48,475 nt of DNA, taken from contig JAJDEH010000414.1 in assembly GCA_029259935.1 (NCBI GenBank), positions 1 to 48,475 on the forward strand, in the 5' to 3' direction. The position numbers were made by a program, and so were the translations under genes. A model generated the notes under the pieces. It was not told where the DNA came from, searched no databases, and was given only the letters and a program-made list of their open reading frames with translations. Numbering within the stretch: position 1 is the first letter of the stretch; each line of letters starts with the position of its first letter. Below, one piece after another: positions 1 through 8,681 of the stretch. The DNA is from Planctomycetota bacterium (GTDB lineage Bacteria; Planctomycetota; Planctomycetia; Pirellulales; Pirellulaceae).

Positions 1-2253
1 GTTGCCGGGCGAATCGCCATCGTCGAGGTATTGGTGCGGTATCGAAAAGCTGCGATCTCCGACGGGCAACGTAACCATCTCGACGTTTCCGTCGCCCCAG
101 TCTACTTCGACCGTATGTTCATCCGATTGTTGCGTCGCCTCGCTCACCTGAATGTTGTCAAACTCCGCGCCGAGGCACGCGCACGTGTTGATTCGATACT
201 CCTGGTGGAGCAGTACGCCGTCAACCGCGGCGAATTGCGCATCGGTCATACTGTAGTGCGTGGTCTCGACCGGAGTTCCGCTGCCAAAATCGGCAAGGCC
301 ATAGACTTCGTTGTTGCCCGGGTCCAAGAAAATCGATAGTTCGACAGGCACAACGGGACCGGTCTGCGGGACGCTGATCCCGAGTCCATACGGAAACGTC
401 TGAAGGTTTCCGGCGTTTCCGGTCAAACCGCGAGCATCGAACTGCCATCTTACCGAGTTGCCCGACCGTTCCATGAACCAACCCGCTCCGAAAGAACTGG
501 CCGATGAATGTATGTAGACACCGGAGTTGTGAGACGGCGCGGTCAGCGGGGAGCCTTGCCACGCGATGGAATCGAAGCTTAGCTCATAGACGCGGTCGTT
601 TGACAGCCCGCTCGGAGCAAAGATGTTGTCAGCCACGGCAAGGCCTCGGACGCCCGGATCCTCGCGGCCCTGCGAACCCCTTCCTGGCAGACTGCCGGTC
701 GAATGTACGAGCGTCGTGCCGACTTGGCTTCCCGGATTCAGCATCCAGCCACCTTGCCCGATCAGATTGCTACCGTCGGCATAGGACTCGAAATCTTCCA
801 GGAAGACTGTGGTCGTGACAGGATTCAACGCATCGGTGAACTCACCGGTTAACGTGACCGACTCGTCCTCAAAAATCATCGCCGCATCGACCGACAAGGA
901 CGTTATTTCCGGCGCGGGATTCGGAGCGGCGAACCTGTACCGCAATAGCACGGCATCGTTTTGACCGAGGACGTTACCACCCTCGGCAAAGCTGCGCGAT
1001 TCGCCGACCACGTACAGGTCGGTGCCATCGCTGGCCAGACGCGCCGCCCGGTCTCTTTGAGCGCCACCAAACGTCTCGGTCGATAGAATGGAGCCGTCGG
1101 ACGGGTTGATTTCCATGACCACCATGTCGTCGCCGCCCGCGCCCGAGCCGTCCGTGTAGCCAACGGCAAACAGGCGGCCGTCGACCATCAGCACGTCTTG
1201 CAGCACTTCGGCCGTCCCCACATTGCCACTCGTCGTGCTCCATATCTGATTTCCTGCCTGATCGTACTTGGCGATGAGGTAGTCGGCGTCTCCGGCAGAT
1301 GCGCCAACGGCATAGATCGACGTTCCGTCGGTCGCCACGCTTAAATAGTTGCCGTGGATCGCTGGGTCCTGCTTTTTCCACAGTACGTTCAGGTCGGCGT
1401 CGTATTGCCAGATCGTTGGCCGCGTGACACCCCCGCTATCGCGAATGCCGCCCGCCACGTAGATATTGCCACCCAGTTCGACAGCGCCGGAAACCGAGCC
1501 CATGGCGGTTTGAGGAGCCGCGCAGGTTGTGAAACTGGCGGAAGCGGCCGTGGCGCCAGCAACGACGTTACCGGCTGAGTCATACTTGGCAACCGCGAAG
1601 GTCGTGTGACTGCAAGGCTGCGCGTTGCCCACGGTGTAGATGAACGTGTCGGAGCCATCGTCAACGGCAATGGCATCCGAATGGATTTCGACACCGTTAT
1701 AAACAAAGAACGAATTTCCCGGCCCCGAGTTGAACGTCCCTTGTGGAATGGGAGCAGACCAGTTCGACCCGCCCGGGCCGGGACCTGAAGCGTTGTTCGC
1801 ATCAAAACTTGTCAGCAGACCTTTGACTTCGGCTCCACCGGTGCCGTCGTTGGTCAGCCCGGCACCGGGATGGCTGTGCCCCGCGCCATACACCGTGCCA
1901 TTATGCGCGGCGATTCCATTCAAAGTACCAAGCGTCCAGGACTTAGAAAAAGCGGGCGACGCGTTGGTTTCCGCCGGCGCGTCATACTTGACGAGAAACG
2001 AGTTATCACCCGCCGTCTGACCTTCGACGGCGTTCACGGAAACGAAGATGTCGGACCCGTCGATTTCGATATCCGTTCCTCGTTGATCGCCGGCACCGCC
2101 GAAAAAGGTGGAATCCAACAAGGAAAGTCCATTCAATAACGTGCGTGCCTCAAGCTGCTCGATTCGCAGCCGGCGATTAGACTGGCGACGCGACTTACGG
2201 CCAGCAGAGGATGTGGTGGGCAGCGAGCGGAAGAACTTGGGCGTCGAATGCAT
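1..2253 (-). CDS. LEPR-XLL-type large secreted/surface protein, N-terminal 751 residues (partial)
   Basis: The reading frame is open from an ATG at 2253 to the left edge with no stop, so 751 N-terminal residues are seen and the C-terminus is missing. Residues about 27-40 read RRLRIEQLEARTLL, matching the planctomycete N-terminal motif annotated as LEPR-XLL, found on very large surface or exported proteins. Next come repeats of the type YVAGG/AVGYTDGSG with SxDGTDxYVVGES (about residues 50-450), resembling beta-propeller or SBBP-like repeats. A segment beginning FLEDFESYADGSNLIGQGGW looks like a concanavalin/LamG-type jelly-roll. The visible end (VDWGDG ... SFSIPHQYLDDGD) is PKD-like. No enzyme motif is visible. 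An adhesive or surface role is inference from architecture. The ATG is preceded by a weak CAGGGT ribosome binding site. Confidence 0.8.
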   Translation of the reverse strand, partial: MHSTPKFFRSLPTTSSAGRKSRRQSNRRLRIEQLEARTLLNGLSLLDSTFFGGAGDQRGTDIEIDGSDIFVSVNAVEGQTAGDNSFLVKYDAPAETNASPAFSKSWTLGTLNGIAAHNGTVYGAGHSHPGAGLTNDGTGGAEVKGLLTSFDANNASGPGPGGSNWSAPIPQGTFNSGPGNSFFVYNGVEIHSDAIAVDDGSDTFIYTVGNAQPCSHTTFAVAKYDSAGNVVAGATAASASFTTCAAPQTAMGSVSGAVELGGNIYVAGGIRDSGGVTRPTIWQYDADLNVLWKKQDPAIHGNYLSVATDGTSIYAVGASAGDADYLIAKYDQAGNQIWSTTSGNVGTAEVLQDVLMVDGRLFAVGYTDGSGAGGDDMVVMEINPSDGSILSTETFGGAQRDRAARLASDGTDLYVVGESRSFAEGGNVLGQNDAVLLRYRFAAPNPAPEITSLSVDAAMIFEDESVTLTGEFTDALNPVTTTVFLEDFESYADGSNLIGQGGWMLNPGSQVGTTLVHSTGSLPGRGSQGREDPGVRGLAVADNIFAPSGLSNDRVYELSFDSIAWQGSPLTAPSHNSGVYIHSSASSFGAGWFMERSGNSVRWQFDARGLTGNAGNLQTFPYGLGISVPQTGPVVPVELSIFLDPGNNEVYGLADFGSGTPVETTHYSMTDAQFAAVDGVLLHQEYRINTCACLGAEFDNIQVSEATQQSDEHTVEVDWGDGNVEMVTLPVGDRSFSIPHQYLDDGDSPGN

Positions 2254-2661
2254 GGTGTAAACCCTGATGGAGAGGCTGTTTTTTCTGGGTGCAAATGCGC
2301 GAACCGGGGGCGGGAACCTATTGGACTGGCGTTGTGAGGGTGCCGCAAAACCAGGAGGCTAATAAAACTGGCGGCGCGAGTGAGGGGAGGTAATATTAGT
2401 CTACATATACGTGAAAGCTCTTTGATGTGGAGTCAAGTCTTAGCGACCGACGGGAGCGGGTTATTAAACTCGAGCGATAGGTCGCATTGGCTCGAGGACC
2501 TGCCTCATTAGAGTCTTGGGGGGTCTAGGTTGGCGGCGCGCTGTATCGGGCCGCGTAAAGTTAATCAATAACTTCTCGGATATCCCGACAGCATTACCAG
2601 ACTTTTTGTGTTAGACTCATGAATCCCCCCGGGATTCTTCGACGGAAGGATCAAAACTGCA
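2254..2661. other. Intergenic region between divergent genes
   Basis: A 408-base stretch between the start of the surface protein (-) and the ECF sigma factor (+). No reading frame here resembles a protein. It must hold promoters for both flanking genes, but I cannot assign clear -35/-10 boxes. The one clear structure is a short inverted repeat at 2621-2637, listed separately. Confidence 0.5.
2621..2637 (+). promoter_or_regulatory. Inverted repeat just upstream of the sigma-factor ribosome binding site
   Basis: GAATCCC (2621-2627), a CCC spacer, then GGGATTC (2631-2637) form a perfect 7-3-7 inverted repeat. It ends six bases before the GGAAGGA ribosome binding site of the ECF sigma gene. It could be a leader hairpin affecting translation or a small operator. 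There is no T-tract, so it is not a terminator. Confidence 0.4.
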
Positions 2662-3315
2662 GTGTCAGAACCGCCTGTTGAGCCCACCCGCGACGGTTGC
2701 CCGGCGTCCGAAAAGGGTTCGGTCAGCCACTTGATCGCCCAAGCCAAAGAAGGCGACGAAACCGCTCTGGCCGAATTGCACGCGCGCTATTGGCCCAAGC
2801 TGGTCAGCATCGCGCGACGCCGATTGAACGGTGCGCCCCTGCGAGACCGCGATCCCGAAGACGTAGCGCAATCGGCATTTATCGCCTTCTATACGAGCCT
2901 AAAAGCCGAGCGATTGCCCGAACTGGCTAACCGCCACCAATTGCTGGCGTTGTTGTCCCATATAGTCGCGTGCAAGGCGGCGAACGAAATCAAGCGCGGG
3001 CTGACGCAAAAACAAGGCGGCGGCCAAGTGGTCAATGCGACCACGTTGACCGTCTTGGCTGACGGGGGCGACCATACTCCACTGCAAGAAGCGATCCTCA
3101 ACGATTGTTATGAGTTCTACATCAACGCGTTATGCGAAAGCTTGCGAGAATTCGCGGAACTGCATCTGGCTGGTTTCACCAATCGCGAGATCGCCGAACG
3201 TCTGGACTGTGTCGAGCGAACAGTCGAACGTAAGATTGCATTGATGCGAATGCGCTGGCGTGAAATTGCTTCCGAGAGCATTTACAAAGATGTGAGCGAC
3301 TTGCTGGGAAAGTAA
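2662..3315 (+). CDS. ECF-family RNA polymerase sigma factor
   Basis: A 217-residue protein starting at GTG 2662, with GGAAGGA (2644-2650) eleven bases upstream. Residues about 20-80 form a sigma region 2 (LIAQAKEGDETALAELHARY and RDPEDVAQSAFIAFY). The C-terminal part holds a region-4 helix-turn-helix (LHLAGFTNREIAERLDCVERTVERKIALMR). There is no region 1 or 3, as expected for an ECF sigma factor. It is followed 231 bases later by a WD40 Ser/Thr kinase. Linkage of ECF sigma factors to Hanks-type kinases is a known planctomycete arrangement in which the kinase is thought to replace an anti-sigma factor. That this kinase controls this sigma factor is inference. Confidence 0.88.
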   Translation: MSEPPVEPTRDGCPASEKGSVSHLIAQAKEGDETALAELHARYWPKLVSIARRRLNGAPLRDRDPEDVAQSAFIAFYTSLKAERLPELANRHQLLALLSHIVACKAANEIKRGLTQKQGGGQVVNATTLTVLADGGDHTPLQEAILNDCYEFYINALCESLREFAELHLAGFTNREIAERLDCVERTVERKIALMRMRWREIASESIYKDVSDLLGK

Positions 3316-3546
3316 CTATCAGATATTTACACCAACGATGTCGGCAAATCTCTCTGTATGGTGATTCTAATGTAGCCTTGGCGGCTGCTTCCCATCGATC
3401 CGGCCCCTCCGCGCGAATCACCCAGCGGCCTCGCGCCGCTTGCGGGCCAGGGACTATGTGCCCTTGGTTCCGTGCCTCGTCGTGGCAGTGGTCGAGGGGT
3501 CTCAATTTCGCTACACGTTTTTTCGCCTAGGCTCGAGCACAACGAG

Positions 3547-6500
3547 ATGGCCGGTCCTGAAGATTTCGACGACGTGCGATTGGCCGAATGGGTCGACCAG
3601 GTTGCGGACCAGTTCGAACAGGTTTGGCGAAGTGGGTCCGCGCCCGCGATTTCGCAGTTTCTGGATGAGGCCAGTGTCGAACGGCGGCTCGCTTTGTTGG
3701 TCGAACTGATCAAGATCGACTTCGAATACCGCGACCGCCAAGGCGAGCCGCCAGGCATCCAGCAATATTTCGACGATTTTCCGGATCTTCGCGATGCACC
3801 GGATTCGCTGAAGGGCCACCTGCAACTTCATGCACGGCAAGTTGCCCAGCGCGACGATCAAGATGCGTCCGGCAAGACAACCGGGGACACGCCCCACCGG
3901 CAGCTTTTGGATCGATCCACAAGGGTGTCCAAGCAGCAGCCGCTACTGCTGGGAAAATTCGAGTTGACGGAAGTCGTAGGCTCGGGATCGTTTGGCAACG
4001 TCTACAAAGCACGGGACGTTGAATTGGGGCGTACGGTCGCCGTGAAGGTTCCGCGCACGGGTTACTTCACAACTCCCGAGGCGGAAGCGCGCTTCCTGGG
4101 CGAAGGACGCAGCGCGGCCAAGCTCAAGCACCCCGGGATTGTTCCCGTTTACGACATCGGTCACGAAGGCGGCATGCCGTACATCGTCAGCGAGTTTATC
4201 GAGGGGGCAACGACCCTGGATGAACTGATCCGCACCGGGCCGCTGCCGCATCGCCAGGCGGCTCGCCTGACTGAACTGGTCGCCGATGCCCTGGATTACG
4301 CTCACGACCGGAACATCATTCATCGCGACATCAAGCCGACCAACATTCTGGTGGACGCCGATCAGCAACCGCATCTGACCGACTTCGGCCTAGCCCGCAC
4401 CGAGCATGCAGACGGCACGCTCACCTTGGACGGACAAGTGCTCGGCACGCCGACGTACATGTCGCCCGAGCAGGCCGCGGGCAAGTCGGCCTCCGTCGAC
4501 CGGCGCAGCGATGTCTATAGCTTGGGCGTGATTCTGTACGAAATGCTAACCGGCGAGCGTCCCTTTCGGGGCAGCACGCAAATGATCATTCGGCAAGTCC
4601 TCGAAGACGAGCCGCGTCCGCCACGGCGATTTCACGACGGCATACCCGTCGACCTGGAAACGATTTGTCTGAAGGCGATGAGCAAAGCGCCCGAGTCGCG
4701 TTATGCCACGGCAGCCGAAATGGCGGACGACCTGCGGCGTTTTCAAGAGGGGCGGCCGATTCAGGCGCGACCGGTCGGAAGGCTCGAGCGACTGTGGCGT
4801 TTGGCGCGGCGAAATCCCGTCGTGTCGGGGCTGACTCTGGCCGTGACCGTGCTGCTGATTGGGCTTGCGGTCGGCGGGATTTGGTCCGCGATCCTTGTCA
4901 ACGATGCGGCGACCGAACTTCAAACCCAGCTTTCGCGTTCACAAGCCGAACACGCGGTCATGCGGTTGGAGCAAGGCGATACGGGCGGTCTATTGGACCT
5001 CTTGGAAGCCTACCAAACGGCACTCGACCCGGACGAGAAAGCCTCGCGCGCGCTGATTCTCAACGGTTGGTTGCATGAGGTGGAAGGCTTGTTGCAAGAA
5101 GTCGTGGGGCACGATGGCCCCATCCTGGATGCTTCATTCAGTTCCGACGGCGAACTGCTGGCGACCGTGGACGAACACGCCACCGCGCGTATCTGGCGGA
5201 CGAATAGCGGTGAACTGCTGCATGAATTGCGGCCGTCCGATCCTTCTCGCGATCCAGAGTGGGCAGCGCATTTCACCCCCGACAGCAAGAACCTCGTTGT
5301 CTGTGCCTCGGGTCGCACGCTGGCGTGGGAAATTGCCGGCGAAGAATACAAAGAAATTCAAGGCGGGCGCGGCGTCGTCGACCCGCGGGGACGCTGGCTG
5401 GCAACCGTGGCTTCCACGAATCAAATTTGCATCCGGGACATCCATTCCGAACAACTGGCTTGCCAGCCTTTGGAACAAGGTGCCGGGCTGCTCGCCTTCA
5501 GCCCCGACGGCCGCTACCTCGCCTCGGGATCGGGTCGTATACGCGTTGTCACGAACGACGGTGAGGACCAGTATCGCGGCGTGGCGAAGATTTGGCGTAC
5601 CGACGACTGGAGTTTGACGGCCACGATTTCGCACGACGACGAGGTGCGCGCGATCGCGTTCAGTCCTGACAGCGAGCGGTTTGCCACCGGTTCATTAGAC
5701 GACACCGTGAACGTCTTCAATTCGGCAACGGGCGAACACATTCGTGGGCCGTTGCAACATGACGAAGACGTGCGGTCGGTGGCCTTCAACCGAGACGGGC
5801 GGCTCGTCGCCAGTTCTTCAATGGACGGTACGGCGCGCATTTGGGACGTACAATCGGGGGACGAGTTGCACCATTTCGAGCCGGGGGCTCCCATTGAATT
5901 CGTGCGATTCAGTCCCGACGGACGAATGTTGGCGGCGGCCGTGGGAGATTACGCGGTACGCCTGTGGCACGTTTCCACGGGCGAGGAATATGATTGGCAG
6001 CTTCGGCACCAAGGTAGAGTCACTTCCATGAATTTCAGCCCGGACGGTCAACATTTGCTAACCGCGTCCAACGACGGAACGGCCCGTGTCTGGGACCTCC
6101 ATGGCAAGGACGAGAAGAAGACCCGATTGCCCCACGATCACCGAGTGTGGTCCGTCGATTTCAGCCCTGACAGCCAAAGCTTGGCCACAACTTCTGAGTG
6201 GGCCCGGCTTTGGCTGTGGCAGTTGGTGGACGGACACTGGCAGCGTCAGTCGGAGATTCCCTGCGAGGGCCAAACGCTTTCGGCCGCATTCAGTCCTGAC
6301 GGTGAACATGTGGCGGTCGGCGACACGCTCACCCTGCGCATCTGGGATATTGCGGAGAAGTCCTTTACCGACCATAAGGTGGCTCATGATGGTGCTTATC
6401 GGTCCGTGGCATTTGGTCCCCGGGGCCGGTTTATTGCCGGCGGCGAGGACCAACAAGATGCGGTACTCTTGGATCGGACTAATGGATCGCACAGGTTGCT

Positions 6501-7131
6501 AACTCATCCGCAAGTTGAAAACGGTTCTCGTCATGTGTGGGACGTCGAATTCGCGCCGGACGGTTCCTTGCTGGGCACTGCTTATTCGGACGGCGGAGTT
6601 CGAATGTGGGACCCTCGGACGGGCGAGCAAGTTGGAGAAACCCTCCGTCACGGCGCAAGCGTCCAATCAATCGCTTTCAGCAAGGACGCGCAATTGCTGG
6701 TGACGGCCAGCGACGACCAAACCGTGCGGCTCTGGCGAAGGACGGGCGGGCAATGGCGATTCGTGCGTTCGTTGCTTCGCCAGCCCATGGATGTCCAGGC
6801 AATCGACTTGACGCAGGACGACCGCATCCTGGTTACCGCCACCGGGGCCGGTGTCGTTCAGTTGTGGGACATGGAGACCGGCCTTGCCTGCGGGCCGCCC
6901 CGCAAAACACGCCAGACCGCCCTATGCGTGCAAGTCAGCCCGAACGGGCATTGGCTGGCGGTTGGCTCTTTCGATCAAACCGCGACTCTATGGCGTCTGC
7001 CCGACGGGCTGGCAACTATTTCGCCAGCATTACTCAAGCGACGTGTCCATGCCGCAACGGCGGCCCATCGGACCGACCAGGGCGACATTGCCCTTTCTTA
7101 TCAGGAATGGCAAATCCAAACAGGTCCGTAG
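3547..7131 (+). CDS. Membrane Ser/Thr protein kinase with C-terminal WD40 beta-propellers
   Basis: From ATG 3547 the product is 1194 residues. An in-frame GTG at 3472 would add 25 residues, but the protein reads naturally from MAGPEDFDDVRLAEWVDQV, so the ATG is preferred; neither start has a strong ribosome binding site. Kinase domain about 137-400: glycine loop GSGSFG, lysine K167 (VAVK), catalytic HRDIKPTN (D261), DFG at 279-281 and a TYMSPEQ activation segment, so it should be active. One transmembrane helix lies at about 423-450. From about 518 to 1165 run at least ten WD40 repeats (AFSPDG..LA..S.D.TVRLW), enough for about two propellers, presumably outside the cytoplasmic membrane. Residues 1-130 are a soluble N-terminal extension typical of planctomycete kinases. 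It probably acts with the upstream ECF sigma factor. Confidence 0.9.
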   Translation: MAGPEDFDDVRLAEWVDQVADQFEQVWRSGSAPAISQFLDEASVERRLALLVELIKIDFEYRDRQGEPPGIQQYFDDFPDLRDAPDSLKGHLQLHARQVAQRDDQDASGKTTGDTPHRQLLDRSTRVSKQQPLLLGKFELTEVVGSGSFGNVYKARDVELGRTVAVKVPRTGYFTTPEAEARFLGEGRSAAKLKHPGIVPVYDIGHEGGMPYIVSEFIEGATTLDELIRTGPLPHRQAARLTELVADALDYAHDRNIIHRDIKPTNILVDADQQPHLTDFGLARTEHADGTLTLDGQVLGTPTYMSPEQAAGKSASVDRRSDVYSLGVILYEMLTGERPFRGSTQMIIRQVLEDEPRPPRRFHDGIPVDLETICLKAMSKAPESRYATAAEMADDLRRFQEGRPIQARPVGRLERLWRLARRNPVVSGLTLAVTVLLIGLAVGGIWSAILVNDAATELQTQLSRSQAEHAVMRLEQGDTGGLLDLLEAYQTALDPDEKASRALILNGWLHEVEGLLQEVVGHDGPILDASFSSDGELLATVDEHATARIWRTNSGELLHELRPSDPSRDPEWAAHFTPDSKNLVVCASGRTLAWEIAGEEYKEIQGGRGVVDPRGRWLATVASTNQICIRDIHSEQLACQPLEQGAGLLAFSPDGRYLASGSGRIRVVTNDGEDQYRGVAKIWRTDDWSLTATISHDDEVRAIAFSPDSERFATGSLDDTVNVFNSATGEHIRGPLQHDEDVRSVAFNRDGRLVASSSMDGTARIWDVQSGDELHHFEPGAPIEFVRFSPDGRMLAAAVGDYAVRLWHVSTGEEYDWQLRHQGRVTSMNFSPDGQHLLTASNDGTARVWDLHGKDEKKTRLPHDHRVWSVDFSPDSQSLATTSEWARLWLWQLVDGHWQRQSEIPCEGQTLSAAFSPDGEHVAVGDTLTLRIWDIAEKSFTDHKVAHDGAYRSVAFGPRGRFIAGGEDQQDAVLLDRTNGSHRLLTHPQVENGSRHVWDVEFAPDGSLLGTAYSDGGVRMWDPRTGEQVGETLRHGASVQSIAFSKDAQLLVTASDDQTVRLWRRTGGQWRFVRSLLRQPMDVQAIDLTQDDRILVTATGAGVVQLWDMETGLACGPPRKTRQTALCVQVSPNGHWLAVGSFDQTATLWRLPDGLATISPALLKRRVHAATAAHRTDQGDIALSYQEWQIQTGP

Positions 7132-7266
7132 GTCTCTTTTCGCGGCTGGCCTGATCTCGCTGACGACTTCGCGGGTTCGTTGCGTAGGCAATGGAAAACT
7201 GTGCGCAGCGCAGGGAGGTGGCACACAGATTCTTGAGATCGATCTTGAGTAGTGACAATTACCCAT

Positions 7267-7284
7267 CTAACGCTGGAGGCTCGC
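7267..7284 (+). repeat. 18-base repeat, copy 1
   Basis: CTAACGCTGGAGGCTCGC is identical to the sequence at 48168-48185. This copy overlaps the 3' end of the M28 peptidase gene: read on the minus strand it supplies the stop codon and final codons. Confidence 0.6.
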
Positions 7285-8310
7285 CGGGTTGGCGAGTTCG
7301 GTGAAGACTTTTTGCAAGCCCGTAACGATGAGCGCCATTTTCTTGAAGTCGACTTTGTCGGGCGTGTCCTGGGGGCTGTGATAGTGCGGATAGCGGAACG
7401 GCGCGGTGTCGGTCACCATGAGCGCTCGGTAGCCGGCTTTCCAAAACGACCAGTGGTCCGACCAGCCGACTCCGGTGATGCGCCCTGGCATTGCCGCGCC
7501 TTCCGCAGGAAAGCGAGCGTGTTGGCGAAACGACTTGGTAGTCCAAGAAACGAGCGGACCCGATTCGACGTTCCCCACGAATCCAATGAAATTGCCCACC
7601 GACGGATAGTAAAGACTGATCAAGGGAGGATACTTCTGGCTGCCTTCCTTGTCGCTGAAATACCCCATCGTCTCCATGCTGAACATCGCCAGAATGTTTT
7701 CTTCGCGTTTCTTGCAGCGCAAGGCGTAAACCAGGGAACCCATCGCTTCGGTTTGAAACCACGGTGTTTCTTCGTTGGTGAAAAGTACGAAACGAATTGT
7801 CCGGCGGGGGCGCGTTCCGCTGAAGTGTCGGGCCAGCGCCAACGTGGCCGCGGTGCCCGTCGCGTTGTCGTTGGCTCCCGGCGTGCCGCGCGCCGAATCG
7901 TAGTGAGCGCCGATCACGATGATCTCGTCGGCCAAGTCCGATCCACGCAGTTCCGCGACGAAGTTCGTGCATTCTCGTCCACGCACCTTGTACGTTTGCC
8001 GCTCGACCGTCAGTCCCGTCGCTGTCAACGCGTCGGCCAAAAACTCAGCGGCTTGGGCCAGACCCTTGTAACGGCTGATGTTGCGTTCGCCAATCTTCAC
8101 GGCCAACGATTGCACGTCGCGACGGAGTTCCGTTGACACTTTCACTTGGCTCGCGGTCAGTTCCGGCAAGTCACCCTGAAAGCTCTGTCCAGGCATTTTG
8201 AACCGCGGAACGGTTCCCTTGGCCGTCAATTCCTCACCCTGTACCGCTGCCATCCCGGCAAGGACCGATATTAGCGCGACACTGACAATTAACATGTTGA
8301 TGGATCGCAT
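7267..8310 (-). CDS. Secreted M28-family zinc aminopeptidase
   Basis: A 347-residue protein from ATG 8310. Residues 1-25 are a Sec signal peptide (MLIVSVALISVLAGMAAVQG). The rest is an M28 metallopeptidase of the co-catalytic two-zinc type. Metal ligands and catalytic residues visible are H136 (GAHYDS), D148 (GANDNATG), the E180-E181 pair (FTNEE), E213 (SMETMG) and H311 (YPHYHSPQDT). It likely removes N-terminal residues from peptides in the periplasm or outside the cell. The gene is divergent from groEL1 and stands alone. Its last two codons and TAG stop lie inside an 18-base sequence repeated near 48168. Confidence 0.9.
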   Translation of the reverse strand: MRSINMLIVSVALISVLAGMAAVQGEELTAKGTVPRFKMPGQSFQGDLPELTASQVKVSTELRRDVQSLAVKIGERNISRYKGLAQAAEFLADALTATGLTVERQTYKVRGRECTNFVAELRGSDLADEIIVIGAHYDSARGTPGANDNATGTAATLALARHFSGTRPRRTIRFVLFTNEETPWFQTEAMGSLVYALRCKKREENILAMFSMETMGYFSDKEGSQKYPPLISLYYPSVGNFIGFVGNVESGPLVSWTTKSFRQHARFPAEGAAMPGRITGVGWSDHWSFWKAGYRALMVTDTAPFRYPHYHSPQDTPDKVDFKKMALIVTGLQKVFTELANPASLQR

Positions 8311-8681
8311 TCCAAGCTCCCATGAAAGTCTCGCTGTACTAGCTGAAATGTAGCAGTTTTTTCCGAACTTGGCCCGGCAGTTCGGACGACCTCAGGGACG
8401 CTTCTGCCTGCTCTCGCTCTCGCCTTTTTAATCGGTCGCGCCCACGGATCAAAAGACTGCCAAATTGACAATCCAAGAGCGTGGGCGACTGGAAATAGCA
8501 GTCCCTGATTTTTCATAAGGCAATATGCGACAACAGTTAACGGAAAGTCGCCCAGCAATTGGCACAAGGGTTGCGTTCACTGACCTCCTTAAATCCTGGT
8601 CTGCCAGAATAGATCCCACCCAACCTCGATTTTCAATCAACCACATACATACATCGTTCAACCTTTAGGAGGATCACCCCA
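8311..8681. other. Intergenic region between M28 peptidase and groEL1
   Basis: A 371-base divergent intergenic region. It holds a good sigma-54-type promoter at 8559-8574 and the AGGAGG ribosome binding site of groEL1. I looked for the CIRCE inverted repeat (TTAGCACTC-N9-GAGTGCTAA) and did not find it. No small gene is evident. Confidence 0.6.
8559..8574 (+). promoter_or_regulatory. Sigma-54 (-24/-12) promoter upstream of groEL1
   Basis: TTGGCAC at 8559-8565, five bases, then TTGC at 8571-8574. This matches the RpoN consensus TGGCAC-N5-TTGC exactly, and the invariant GG and GC have the required 12-base register. Predicted transcription start is near 8586, giving a leader of about 95 bases before the GTG start of groEL1. 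Function is inferred from sequence only. Confidence 0.6.

Noticed and set aside
8311..8681. CIRCE/HrcA operator search upstream of groEL1
   Set aside because: No 9-base inverted repeat of the TTAGCACTC type was found.
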